Shown in pieces: positions 1 through 11,226 of a stretch of 64,000 nt of DNA. Below the pieces are notes generated by a model. It searched no databases. It had not been told where the DNA came from and saw only the letters and a program-made list of their open reading frames with translations. The DNA is from Chlorops oryzae. Lineage: Eukaryota; Arthropoda; Insecta; Diptera; Chloropidae. The stretch's first letter is position 1. Every line of letters starts with the position of its first letter. The translations under genes and the position numbers were made by a program. The stretch covers positions 5,603,633 to 5,667,632 of the forward strand of contig CM035808.1 of NCBI GenBank assembly GCA_020466095.1, read 5' to 3'.

Positions 1-300
1 AATATTAAACGAATAATTTTTTTTATATTTTTTAATTAATGTTTTTTTTTGTTTATTTTTAATTTTTTATTTATTATTTATTTTTGTTTTTTTTTTTTTT
101 TTTGTTAAAAAAACTACTCAAATGATAAAATAACCTCAAAAGTTAGCTTTTTTTTTTTTATTTTTCTTATTATATTAAAATTTATTTCATTTTATTTATT
201 TTTTATTTTTTTTTTTTTTATTTATTTTTTATTTCATTTTCATTTTTATTTTTATGTTTTTATATTTTTTTCTGTGTGTTAAAAAACCCCCCTCAACTGA
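1..300. repeat. T-rich low-complexity sequence
   Basis: Nearly pure T/A sequence with long T homopolymers and TTTAT-type runs. No coding potential or TIR structure is seen. Confidence 0.7.
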
Positions 301-2191
301 TGAAAAGTCAACATTTTTTCTTATTCTTTTATCCAAACAACAATACCGATTATAAAAGCCCTTGAATACAAGCCTCTATTCTGTTCTATTCAAGACAAAA
401 GGCATTCATCTTCATCTTGCTGTGCCGGCTTGGCCTTGTAAACAACGAATTCTCACGCATTCTCTATTGTAGAGAACAATGGAGAAGAGAATGGATGCCT
501 GCCATTGCATTCAAAAGTCAAATTACTGCATGTCATTTTAGTATTTCCGTTTGCACCTGACATTTGATCCATTAGAAAATCTTCGCCGCCGTTTTACCCG
601 TGAATGCAGTGTCATTTCGTGTGCAAGCGTTTTACCGTTATGTGTAGTCGGAATTTTTAATTAAAATTCGCAAAATGACGAATGAGTTCCTTCAAATTGT
701 GAATGCGCATTTCGTCGTCATTTGTCATTATTCGTCGTGACATTTGCCGCACGAGGCTAACGACTTCATGGTTTTGGGTAGAGGAAGATTTTTGGGGCTA
801 CTTATATGCAAACATTTTATTGTTATTTTTCCCATCCAGAGTCAAGTATTAAATTTTGTACTGGCCTGTTAAGCTTCGAGTCTATCGATGTTCAATGAAT
901 GCTTCCAAGGATTGATTTTTTACAAAATATTGGAAATTACTCCAAGAAAAACGTATCCCTTATCTGAATAAACTATAGCCATTTTATTATCAAAAGTCTT
1001 TGTTTAACTTTTTCCATTTGTAGAAATAACTATCCATGGCTGAAAGCATTCAAAGTAAGAGCAATATTCCATAATCCTTTGCTAAGAATAACTTTGAAGC
1101 CATTTAAAAAGTGCAGCATACGGCAAATGTGCAGGTGCAAAGAAAAACAAAAAGTTATAAAGAAGAACTTTGCAGACATATTGTGGTTAAAAAGCTTTAT
1201 TACGATTCGTTTGTTTCGAATTCGCTCCAAAGAGCATTAGACAGAGCGAAAAAAACTTTTCTAATTGAACTTAAGAACATAAAGTAGTTTAAATATTTAA
1301 ATCCTTGCTCAGGTTTCGTCGTTGCAAACAATAAAAAACGACCAACTTTAACAGATGAGAGAGTGCAAACATAAAGAGAGAACTTTTGAGTAGTCTTTTT
1401 ATGAGTACCTATTAAAAACAAAAAGCGGAAATTTCAAATTGAAGCTTTATAAAATGACGATAGTTGCAATGAAAATTCGAATTTTTGTAGGACATTTAAA
1501 GAAACTTTTTCCATAAAAAGTCATGAACTAAGAAGAACTACATCATAAAATTCGATCACATGCGAGGAGCGAATTTTCTCAAGCCAATTTAACGAACCCA
1601 AAGTGATATAAAAATTTCATGACGAAAAAAAGAGGAAAAGAAAAATCATTGCTTCCTTCTTGTATCATGCAATATTGCACTTAAAGTTTGATGAAATTCC
1701 ATCATTTCTCTTGTGGCAGTGATTTTGTTTTTTTTTTTCTTTTTCGAAAACTGTGCGGAAACAAAAATCAATTCTCATTTAATGTTATGATTTTTGTTCA
1801 AAATTTATGATACATGCACATCAGCTCTGAAGAGAAAATGTGAAATCATTGTTCCTATTATGGGAATCGCATATTATATTATTGCATTTCTTTTTACCAT
1901 GTTGGTGAGACGCCCTATGCAACAAAAAATTTTTAAAGCAAAACAAAAAAATCAATTCAATCTAGCAAGAATTTTCTGACGTATGATTGAAATGCTATAA
2001 TAAGGCTAAAATAAGATTTATGTCATATTTTTCTTATTCACAACGATGTGCTATTCAGGGCAGCAATGCCATATGGGCTCACAAGTTTTTTATAGAAATA
2101 AGTTGCTTGTCATATAAAAGGTAAAATATAAAAAGGCCGAACCGTAAACTAAAAATAAACACATTGCTTTGTAAGGCAAAGCGACTAAATT
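301..2191. other. Intergenic DNA, no gene recognised
   Basis: AT-rich unique-looking sequence. Open frames here are short (under 75 codons) and show no recognisable domain. 540-760 is richer in CG and repeats TCGTCATTT-like words, but I could not assign it to a family. Confidence 0.5.
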
Positions 2192-2201
2192 AAAAGTTGT
2201 C

Positions 2202-2297
2202 ATTGAGCCGAAGGTCCAAGCAGCCGGCGCCTCCTACCAACTGTAAAACTAACGATTCATCGTCTCCGTTTCTTTGTAACTAAATAAATAAATAAAT
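2202..2297 (+). mobile_element. Short 5'-truncated retroposed fragment with (AAAT)n tail
   Basis: About 70 bp of more GC-rich sequence ends in TAACTAAATAAATAAATAAA. It is bracketed by the direct repeat AAAAGTTGTC at 2192-2201 and 2298-2307. A direct repeat plus a simple A-rich 3' tail is the hallmark of target-primed reverse transcription. It is probably the extreme 3' end of a non-LTR element or a SINE; the parent family was not recognised. The tail and the start of the second repeat share A residues, so the exact boundary is ambiguous by a few bases. Confidence 0.65.
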
Positions 2298-2307
2298 AAA
2301 AGTTGTC

Positions 2308-3744
2308 GCCCCACATAATCGCAATTTTTCAAATCATAACATGATTCTGTATAAACGTATTTTTAGGCCTCTAATACAATGTCGCACGATCTTTTGAAAA
2401 CGTTGCGAGAATATAGAGAGCACGCAATGATATGTGCAATGCATCCTTATCATCCAATCATTAGTAATTGGTATCATGAAAGCTGTCTCTGTATTAAACA
2501 CTTTTAAGGGAAACGATACGCTGGCAAACAATCGCTTAAAAACGTTGTTAGAACTGACATGACACGCAATGGTATCATGACAAAGCGTTGCGTATTCGAT
2601 ACGTTCAGGCAATCGTTCGACAGTGGAAGGCATGCCCTAGATCACTAAATGCATCATGAAGAATATATAAAAATATACAACAGGTTTAAAGAAATATATT
2701 AAAAATAGAAATCTGAAAAAATGAAAAAAATTTTTGCAAAGTGGGCATACACTGCGTATGCGTAATATTATCTCTAATAATAAACTAATATAATTCGGTC
2801 TACCCTGCGTATGAGTAACGTTTTTGGCATAAGCCAACTGGTCACGTTGAACGCTTTGTAAGAACGTAATTCATTATGATTTCGATGTTGCCGACAAAAC
2901 AGCTTGAAGTTTTCATGCCATTGTCCCATTCTAAAACTAAAATGGAGCATAAGCAGCGCACACACACACACACACATTACTGCGATATTGAAAAGAACGA
3001 GTAAGCCATGCTACAGCTGATACACTAAGTAATTTCTGCGGTTCGCTTAACCTTTCACATCAACAAGGTGCACACATTTTCGGAACAAACAACAGCTGAA
3101 ATTCTCAGTTGAGTGCACAGAATGGACATGCGGCTAGCTTGTTCTGCCATCCATTAACATGTCCGTCTCAGGTAATTCCATTTCAAAATTTAATTTCAGT
3201 TATTTTAGCCTATCAATTACGAAGTTAAAGTATATCCACTCTCTCATTATGTGCATTATTAATCTATCGAATGTTAAATTTATATTTCAAATATTGCCTC
3301 AACATATTTACACATTAATCTATTACAGTAAAAAGTCCAAATATGTTAACATTCCAGCATAACAAAGACGTTTATCAATATGGAAAGCATTCTTACCTTC
3401 GAACTAGGCAGACTTTTATCTCCATTGTAAGGCTTATAAAGTGTGTCCGCAATGAATAGTTTTCACTGTAGCAGAAAACATCAACAAGAAATGAATAACA
3501 GGAATATACAGGATAATAATATCCATTGTACATTTTCATGCACAAATTAAATTAAGTCCGATTGAATTGTCTTGTTTGAATATGAAATGTGGCGTAGTCA
3601 AGAATTTCGGCATTAAATTTTAATGTAACACAAAAACAAGCGACAGGAAATGGAATTGAAATTTCATAACAAATGTTGCAATGAGAATTTTTAAGCCAGG
3701 AAAATAGTTTGAAATTTACATTGAAATAAACTTGTGCTTAAAAG
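2308..3744. other. Intergenic DNA, no gene recognised
   Basis: AT-rich sequence with short unconvincing open frames and one small (CA)n run near 2960-2976. Nothing assignable. Confidence 0.5.
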
Positions 3745-3747
3745 TAT

Positions 3748-3786
<39 letters not shown>
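3745..3786. repeat. (TTTA)n microsatellite
   Basis: About ten uninterrupted TTTA/ATTT units. Confidence 0.9.
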
Positions 3787-3787
<1 letters not shown>

Positions 3788-4650
3788 TTTTCCCCTCCGT
3801 ATTGTGGTTTCTCCGGCATAAAGCACCGTTGAACACACACACAGGTGCACAACGTTTTTGAGGCCAACCACATAGAATGTGGTGTTGCACAGCAAGCAGC
3901 ACTCTCGAGAGAATAGAGTTGCTGAGAATTTATACGGCATGCGGCTTCCGACTAACACACACACACCTCTCCTTAATCTAGTTTTACTTACATATGTACA
4001 CATTCACTTTATGTTAATCGAGGAAAATTTATGAAAATTTTTCGTAACCTTGAATTGGTGTCAAGAGTTTTATCTACCAAAATTTTAGTTTTTAAGCAAA
4101 CGACACAAAATTACATAAATTCATACAAAATCATGCATACACTTGCTTACTCATATACATATACATAGGCACATATATACATTAAAACAAACTAAGTTTT
4201 TACGCACAACATTGGCTATTAGCAAAAGAAAAAGAGCAACCAGTAGACCACGAATTGATGAAAGTTTAATGAAATGCCCCCAAAGCTATCAAGTTTTTAT
4301 GTAATAAATGTCCATAATGCGAAAACTTGCAGACAAACACACTGTGTATGTGTGTGTGTGTGTTCTGGTCATTATTTTACGATCATTTTATTTGCAACAC
4401 ATTTCTTTTTGTTTCTTTGTTAATGTCTGTTTTCCAGCCGTAAATAAACATATAATTCAGTACATAAATATGTGGAACGCATGGATTTCTAAGTTTACGT
4501 CCATAGGATTGCCTTGTTTTCTTTTATTTATTTTGTCATAAACCATTTAGTTGTATTAAGTTAGGTGCTTTAGAGCTCATTTCGATTTTCTGAGTATTTC
4601 TTTTTTGACAGTTTTAAATATCAGTTGGATTATTTATTTATTTGTTTACT

Positions 4651-4787
4651 TATATGCTTTTAAGACGTACAACGAAATCTCGAGACTTCAGACAATTTTA
4701 GAACAAATTTGACATTTGAAATTCAGGCGATTTCAATTTTGTTCTGAAATCCCGAGATTTCGTTGTACTTCTGGAAAGCATATTAGT
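4651..4787. mobile_element. Snap-back palindromic MITE
   Basis: The two halves are inverted copies. The left arm holds GTACAACGAAATCTCGAGAC at 4667-4686; its reverse complement, with one or two mismatches, ends at 4768. Similarity extends outward to TATGCTTTTAAGA / TCTGGAAAGCATA. With a loop of only a few tens of bases, the whole unit would fold as one hairpin. Such foldback units are typical non-autonomous DNA transposons. The target duplication is not clear. Confidence 0.7.
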
Positions 4788-4809
4788 GATCTGAAAGAAG
4801 CATTTCATA

Positions 4810-5440
4810 AATTATAAGCTTCTTAGACTCAAAAGAGTCCGCGTGGAGCTCCTAAAGACTCCTTTTCCGGTACGAAAATGCTCCGAAAACGCTCTGAAAG
4901 CAGCTCTTAATGAGCGTTTTTTCGGAAGAACCGAGCAAGGAGCCATATAAGGGGAAAAGAGTTCCTTTTGTGGATCTCAAAATTTATCTTTCATGATTTC
5001 TAGAATGGTCCTTATGAGTCTTCTTGGACTCACTTTCAGATACAATTTTTTTTAATTTTTAATCGAAGAGTTCTGTTAGGAGTCCTTTTATCAGTGGCGT
5101 AGCGAGGACTATTCCAGACGTGGGCGAGATGAATTAGCGAATAGGTACTTACGAACTATGCATGTATCCATCAATCGTATGCTCTCTTACATCGGAGTCT
5201 GTAAGGCCTAATATGGTCTAAAACTCTCTTACGTAATTAATGGATAGCCCTTAAGTCCTATTAAATTGTTTATTCAATTGACTTCGTGCGAGAGCCCTTT
5301 GGGCGCGAGGCCACTTCGCCCACACCTAGCTACGTCACTGCCTTTTATACCCCTATTCGGAGCACTTCGAAAACACTTCGTCAGGGTGCTTTAAAAGGAA
5401 TTCTTTTTCACTCTTTTTTGGAGCACTTCGAAAAGTATGG
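4810..5440. repeat. Unclassified older repeat, interrupted by a hAT-like MITE
   Basis: Sequence rich in GGAGC, GAGTCC and GCACTTCGAAAA words repeated in both orientations, for example CGGAGCACTTCGAAAA near 5358 and GGAGCACTTCGAAAA near 5420. It continues on both sides of the insertion at 5092-5340. It is probably a degenerate transposon, but no termini were resolved. Confidence 0.4.
5092..5340. mobile_element. hAT-like MITE with exact 8-bp target duplication
   Basis: Termini CAGTGGCGTAGC and GCTACGTCACTG are near-perfect inverted repeats. The element is flanked by CCTTTTAT at 5084-5091 and again at 5341-5348, an exact 8-bp direct repeat. Eight-base duplications and CAGTGGCGTAGC-type ends are characteristic of non-autonomous hAT elements. 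No transposase is present at 249 bp, so mobilisation would need a transposase from elsewhere. Confidence 0.88.
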
Positions 5441-5458
5441 TTGGCTGTGATTTAGTAG

Positions 5459-5683
5459 GTAGGTAGGTTGAAGTGGCTGCCACTTAGGCCGTTAATCGGC
5501 CCATTGTGATACCAATGAGGTTTTCTTGTGTTTTGTGTGATATAGTGTGCCCCTAACATGCGATTTTTGAAAAACCAGTGCTAGGCTTGGAACATTACAC
5601 TCCGTTTCGCCTGTGCCGGGAATCGAACCTCGGACCCTGGGATCAAGAGCATAGCACGCATCCCCTACGCTATCCCAGAGCCA
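5459..5683 (-). mobile_element. tRNA-derived SINE, full head, 13-bp target duplication
   Basis: Read on the minus strand, the head has an A-box-like TAGCGTAGGGGA and a perfect B-box GGTTCGATTCC (RNA polymerase III internal promoter), followed by AGGCGAAACGG and a non-tRNA body ending in a (CCTA)n-like tail. CTGTGATTTAGTA flanks it exactly at 5446-5458 and 5684-5696. A second, 5'-truncated copy lies at 7894-8176 on the opposite strand. Transcription by pol III and mobilisation by a LINE are known for such elements, not shown here. Confidence 0.88.
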
Positions 5684-5709
5684 CTGTGATTTAGTAAAAA
5701 AAAAAAAAA

Positions 5710-7402
5710 ATAACCACATCCGACAAAGGAAACAAAACAGTAGTATTATACAAAAAGGACTATATGGAAAAAATGCAACACCTCTTAGATGACCACTCAA
5801 CGTACAGAAGTATGCGAACGGACCCCACAAAGAAATTAATAAAAACAAATAACAAAATCGTCACTGATTTATACAAAACACAACAAATAGACACAAAATT
5901 GAAATTTTCTCTCCACTGCGCAGCTGCCAATGCACCGAGACTGTATGAACTACCAAAAGTTCACAAAGAAGATATACCTTTAAGACCCATTTCATCGTCG
6001 GTGGATGTACCTTGCTACAATTTGTCAAAACATATAGGAACAATTCTAAACAACATAATATCAAAAACATTAAACACGAAGAATTCAACTGAGCTTAAAG
6101 AGGAAATCAAAAATATAACATTAGACGATGAACATATCCTGGTATCCTTTGACGTCATTTCTCTATTTACCAACATCCCAACTTATTTAGCTATCAGGAC
6201 AATTATGGAAAAATGGGATGAAATTAAAAATTACACAAACATAAAACGGAAAAATTTTTTGGAGATACTGGAATTTTGCCTTAAGGACAATAACTATTTC
6301 ATTTTCAACAACAATATATACAAACAAATTTTTGGCATGCCGATGGGAAATCCACTTTCCCCAACATTGGCAGACATAGTATTGGACAAACTTTTAAACG
6401 AAACAATAGCCACATTAAAAAATAAAAACATCAATATTAAGTTCATAACAAAATATGTTGACGACATATTCGCAATTATAGATAAAAAAGACAAAGTTGA
6501 AAGACTTCAAACACTTAACAATTTTCATCCCAAACTACAGTTTACTGTAGAACAAGAGAAGAACAACAAATTAGCTTTCCTGGACATGGAGATCCACCGA
6601 AAAAACAAAAAATTGATGTTTAACTGGTTCTGTAAGCCGATTGCCTCAGGAAGAATCATAAACTTCTATTCCAATCACAAAACTTCACAAAAAATAAACA
6701 CAGCGAAAAACTTAATAGACAAAATCAACATGACAAGTGACCCTGTATTCACAAATCAAAACGAAACAAAAATATTCAGTATACTTCGTAACAACAATTA
6801 CCCACATCGTCTCATACACGAACTAATAAGAGAGCGAAAAATGAAGTCAAGACATTCAAACAACAATGAACCGCGCTCCAATAATCAAACAAACACTTTC
6901 TTCAAAATACCATACATTCCAAAACTCACTGACAATGCAAATCTTAAACCTTTGTTTGAAAACACAAACATAGCTTTCGCGCACAGCACACAGGAGAACT
7001 TAAGCAGAATTTTCACAAACACAAAAACGAAAATAGAAAAAAACGAGAGACACAAGGTTGTCTACCTTATAAAATGCAACGGAGCTATAGACAATCCCTG
7101 CGAGCAAGTGTACATAGGCTGCACAAAACGCCAACTAGATGTAAGAATAGGGGAACATAAAAATGACATAGCAAAACTCAAAAAAAACAACTGCCCTCTC
7201 TCAACACATGATCAACAACAAACACACAGCGGATTTTGATAACGCACTTATTTTAGACACTGAAAAAAACAACAACAAAAGATATACACTTGAAACACTG
7301 AGAATACAAGAAAAAATTACAAAAACAATGAACTACAAAGAGGACAAAGACAAAACAAACACAGTTTATGCTTTAGCAATTCAGTCGACGAATAAAACAT
7401 AA
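5710..7402 (+). pseudogene. PLE reverse transcriptase / GIY-YIG endonuclease, truncated and frameshifted
   Basis: The frame runs open from 5710 (no start codon; the first ATG at 5764 is internal). RT motifs are clear: SFDVISLFTN (motif A, Asp), GMPMGNPLSPTLAD (motif B) and KYVDDIFAI (motif C, catalytic Asp pair intact). The C-terminal endonuclease begins at VVYLIKC and continues VYIGCTKRQLDVRIGEHK, the GIY-YIG core with its Arg. The first frame ends at 7239. The family-typical continuation LSQHMINNKHTADFDN is in the +1 frame and ends at 7402, so one base is lost near the A8 run at 7180-7187. In PLEs this protein copies the RNA into DNA at a nicked target. The copy is incomplete and presumably inactive, although its RT core looks well preserved. 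Confidence 0.9.
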
Positions 7403-7677
7403 AGAAGAATGACGCGCGAAATTTAAAAATTTAAAAATTCTCACTTGACAATAAAATCAATACATTTTGAAATTATTTTTAAATGTCTGTTTAATACTTT
7501 TTTGTTTTTTGTAAATTGAGAAAAATGTGTAGAGTAAATTTTGTGTTTTAATGTTTAAAAAATCGTTTAAGGAAACTTAACTCTATTTGTAAGTGTAAAA
7601 TGTTACAGTGCTGCAAAAAATTATTTGATCTAATTTTGTATTTTGTTAATTTTTGTTAATTGTTGGAATAAAACAGA

Positions 7678-7719
7678 TCCCCTGAAGATGATGGAAAGTT
7701 AACCATCGAAACGTTGGGA
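7678..7719 (+). ncRNA. Type I hammerhead ribozyme-like fold in the PLE tail
   Basis: The hammerhead core can be laid out completely. Stem I is TCCC (7678-7681) with GGGA (7716-7719). The core is CTGAAGA (7682-7688, fits CUGANGA). Stem II is GATGG/CCATC (7690-7694, 7703-7707). Core GAAA is 7708-7711. A minimal palindromic stem III ACGT (7711-7714) precedes the cleavage-site nucleotide T at 7715. PLEs are known to carry such minimal hammerheads in their terminal repeats, where the tiny stem III favours dimeric activity. Activity is inferred from structure only; the GUU cleavage triplet is permitted but weaker than GUC. Confidence 0.7.
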
Positions 7720-7893
7720 GAAAATTATGGATTGTGTTTTATAAACCTTTCGCATACAGTACATCCGGACCAAAAAGCCTGTCAAACAGATCTTATAAAA
7801 AAAAAAAATTAAATAAAACTAAATAAATTTTTTGTAGCTCTCTTTAAGGCGTTTTTAGAGAAAAATTCGAGTCCTCTTATCAGCGACCGCTGA

Positions 7894-8176
7894 TTGATCC
7901 CGGGGTCCGAGGTTCGATTCCCGACACAGGCGAATCGGAGTGTAATGTTCCAAGCCTAGTACTGGTTTTTCAAAAAATCGCATGATTGGGACATACACTC
8001 AAAAAAACACAAGAAAACCTCTCGATTTTTAATCGAAAATATATTTCGTTTTTGTTCGACCTTTAGGATTAATTTTTCTTCTTCTGTAGAAATACTACAC
8101 TTTTTTTCGACCTTAAGGTCAAGTATCAAGTCGTGGTATCACAATGGGCCTAAGTGGCAGCCATTTCAACATGCAT
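7894..8176 (+). mobile_element. Second copy of the tRNA-derived SINE, 5'-truncated
   Basis: It matches the minus-strand SINE at 5459-5683 from the region around the B-box onward (GGTTCGATTCCCG, then AGGCGAATCGGAGTG and CACAAGAAAACCTC) through the 3' end GGTATCACAATGGG. The A-box half is missing. About 110 bp not present in the first copy lies between the body and the 3' end (roughly 8023-8133). AGCGACCGCTGA flanks it at 7882-7893 and 8177-8188, an exact 12-bp duplication, so this is an independent insertion. Confidence 0.85.
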
Positions 8177-8312
8177 AGCGACCGCTGAACCTTAATGAAT
8201 TAAATTTTTTATCATATCCTTTACATTATCTTTCCGCCGCCTTCGAAACTCAACACTTTTCTTCACATCTGAAACGCCCTAATCGCCACATATCAAACTG
8301 ACAATAATTCAG

Positions 8313-9410
8313 AGTTTTCACAGTACCAATCAATCATGTTTAAGTTTGTTGAAATAATTGTTGTAATCATAACATTTTTCAAGGTGTATGAAGGGAAAAG
8401 CAAAAATATTTTAAAAATAATAAAATAATAAAAATAATAAAAATATTCGGAGAAGCAACTCCCAATTTCCCTTTCATTTTATTGAAGAAGGTAATCCGTA
8501 ACGGAGGAAGGAAACAAAAAAAAAATATGCTTATTCAATTCCTTTGTTGTTGTCGAAACAGTTTTCAAAGCCAATATAAGTCGGAAATATGTCGCCCAAC
8601 GCCAGCAAGAAGCAAGAGGAAAAAGAGAAGACTGATTGCTTTTCCTGTATTTTCTGTTACGACACACGTAAAGTGAATTGAAAATCAGTTTCAAAAACGA
8701 ATAAAATAAAAGTGCAAAAAAGGAGAGAGAGAAGAAAAAAAAACAAGAAATACAAATCGACACACAACAACAAATCGTTAAGAAAGACTTACACGCTTGT
8801 GGGAAGCACTTAAGTGTCAAAATAAACAGCATTCTTATCAAATAATCTATCGGAGTGCTTCAACATCGGGCAACAGCAGTGTTGGCAATACAACTTTTTT
8901 ACAATACTTTTTTTTTTTAAGAATATTTTCAGAATATATTTTTCATCGACACTCTCTATGTCTAGAAGATGAAAACATAAGAAGGAAGTAAAAACGAAAA
9001 AAAAAAAAAAATCAGCTTTGGAAACCATAAAAATATTTATGCCGTAGAAGGGAATACATGAATGTTTATAGCTGGCTTCCATGCCATAAATTTACATCTC
9101 TTTATTTAATTCAAAGGTCCACGATTTCTGCATAAAATTCCGATACGATTTAAAGGCTCTTTACAGTCGCATTTTTTGCCCTTTCCGATATCCTCGTAAA
9201 TTTTAAATTGATATTAAGGCCCGGATAAGTCTTTTCGTGCGGCCCTGCCGAATGCGATATGTCACGTTAGCGTTAGGGATGGGCAAAATGGGAAAATACA
9301 TCGATATATATCGTATCGAATATATTTAAAAAGCATCGAAATTGAAACGATACTATCGGGGGAGAAATATCGAGCTATCGATATATCGAATTATAAATAC
9401 CAATTAAAAA
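8313..9410. repeat. Source copy of a duplicated segment
   Basis: This stretch reappears, with scattered single-base insertions and deletions, at about 9913-11000. It contains the words TTTGTTGTTGTCGAAACAG, CATCGGGCAACAGCAGTG and CACTCTCTATGTCTAGAAGA in the same order. It has no convincing coding frame. Its last 137 bases are the left end of the composite element that starts at 9274. Confidence 0.75.
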
Positions 9411-9910
9411 CAAGTAAGAAAGCTAAAGTCGGTCAAGCCCGACTTTGAAATACCCAGCGTCCCGACATTACGAACGCACTATGTTTTGCTTCTCTATTTG
9501 TGGGCGTGGCAGTGGGAGGGCAACATAAATTATTTCCCTACACCTTTCATTCGCCTTGGTGAACCTATGTTGCGAATTTGAAGCTTCTACTTCTTTTACT
9601 TCGGAAGTTACGAAAAATCTTCATTTGTGGGCGTGGCAGTGGGCGGGCCGCATAAAATTTTTTCCTACACCTTTCGTTCGCCTTGGTGAACCTATGTTGC
9701 GAATTTGAAGCTTCTACGCCTTTTACTTCGGAAGTTACGAAAAATCTTTATTTGTGGGCGTGGCAGTGGGCGGGCCACAAAAAATTTTTTGCTACACCTT
9801 TCATTCGCCTTGGTGAACCTATGTTGCGAATTCGAAGCTTCTACGCCTTTTACTTCGGAAGTTACGAAAAAACTTCATTTGTGGGCGTGGCAGTGGGCGG
9901 GCCATAAAAA
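9411..9910. repeat. 126-bp tandem array inside an AAGTCGGTC-type repeat
   Basis: The segment opens with AAGTCGGTCAAGCCCGAC. It then repeats a unit of about 126 bp (TTTGTGGGCGTGGCAGTGGG ... TACTTCGGAAGTTACGAAAA) from about 9495; copies of the GTGGGCGTGGC word fall near 9500, 9627, 9753 and 9880. Small ORFs across it are products of the repeat. The opening resembles 28892-28912, so both may belong to one dispersed family. Confidence 0.8.
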
Positions 9911-9912
9911 AA

Positions 9913-11000
9913 AGTTTTCACAGTACCAATCAATCATGTTTAAGTTTGTTGAATAATTGGTTGTAATCATACATTGTTTCAAGGCGAATGAAGAGACAAG
10001 CAAATATTCTTAAAAAGCCTAAAAATATAAAAAATAAATATTCGGAAGTTATGCAACTCAATTTCCCTCTTCATTTTATTGAGAAGCGTAATCAGTAACG
10101 GAGGAAGGAACAAAAAATATGCTTATTCAATTCCTTTGTTGTTGTCGAAACAGTTTTCAAAGCCAATATAAGTCGAAATATGTCGCCATGCCAGGCAACC
10201 TATGCAAGAGGAAAATTGTGAAGACTGATCTACGCCTTTTACTGTCATTTCAAGTTACGACACAGCCCTAAAGTGAATTGAAAATCAGTTTGTCAAAACG
10301 AATAAAATAAAGTGCAAAAGAGGAGGAGCGAAGAAAAAAAACAAGAAATACCATTTTTCGACACACAACAACAAATCGTAAGAAAGACTGTACACGCTTG
10401 TGGGAAGCACGTTAAGTGTCAAAATAAACCAGCATACTTACCAAATATCAATCGGAATGTGTTCAACATCGGGCAACAGCAGTGTTGGCATACAAGCTTT
10501 ATTTACAATACTTTTTTTTAAAGAATATTTTACAGAATATATTTTTCATCGTCACTCTCTATGTCTAGAAGAGAAAACATAAGAAGGAAGTGAAACGAAA
10601 AAAAAAAAGATGCTCTTGGAAACCATAAATATTTATGCCGTAGAAGGGATCATACATCGAATCGTTTATACCTGGCTTCATGCCATAAATTTACGATCTC
10701 TTTATTTAATTCAAAGGTCCAGCCGATTTCTGCAGAAGATTCCGACACGATTTAAGGCTCTTTACAGACGGACATTTTTTGCTTTCCGATATCCTCGTAA
10801 ATTTTAAATTGATATAAAGGCACGGAAGTCTTTTCGGCGGACCTGCCGACATGACGGACATGTCACGTTAGCAGTACGGACATGGGCAAAATGGGAAATA
10901 CAGTTTTCGATCCTGATCATTTCGTATACGATATTTATTCTAAATAGCATCCGGAAATTGAAACGATACTATCCGCAGTTATCGAATGATATTGCACAAA
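9913..11000. repeat. Indel-riddled second copy of 8313-9410, possible assembly artefact
   Basis: Sequence order is the same as 8313-9410, but single bases are inserted or dropped every 10-20 bp with few substitutions. That is the signature of raw long-read error rather than of evolutionary divergence. ORFs in it should be ignored. Confidence 0.75.
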
Positions 11001-11050
11001 ACTAATATACCCCAATTAACGCTGGGTATAATGACGATTTTACTAAAATA

Positions 11051-11226
11051 CAGTTTACCTTCTGCTTGGGGAGAACCCTCCTAAGCGGACACTACTCTAA
11101 ACGGACAGATTTCAGGAATTTTCTTGTGCTCCTGCTTCTCAAATACTTTTCCACTTAAGCGAATACCTCTGTTAAACGGACATATATTTGGATCCCGTAG
11201 GTGTCTGCTTAAGACAGAGTACACTG
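11051..11226. mobile_element. Pogo-like MITE, copy 1
   Basis: Ends CAGT...CACTG with flanking TA (11049-11050 and 11227-11228). Internal words AAGCGGACAC, TAAACGGACATATAT and TGCTTAAG recur in the copies at 25921-26589 and 40898-41055. CAGT ends plus TA duplication suggest Tc1-mariner/pogo mobilisation. Confidence 0.7.

Larger units (their letters stand above)
5697..7790 (+). mobile_element. 5'-truncated Penelope-like retroelement
   Basis: A reverse transcriptase joined to a GIY-YIG endonuclease, followed by an AT-rich 3' region with a hammerhead-ribozyme-like fold (7678-7719). Together these identify a Penelope-like element (PLE). The reading frame is already open at about 5710 immediately after an A-run, in the middle of the conserved N-terminal region (residues around SDKGNKTV), so the 5' end is missing. 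A tRNA SINE abuts the 5' side. The 3' boundary is approximate. Confidence 0.88.

Noticed and set aside
4010..4600. Possible promoter or gene in the 61-77 codon ORFs
   Set aside because: Composition follows local CA/TG and AT repeats; no splice-linked or domain support.
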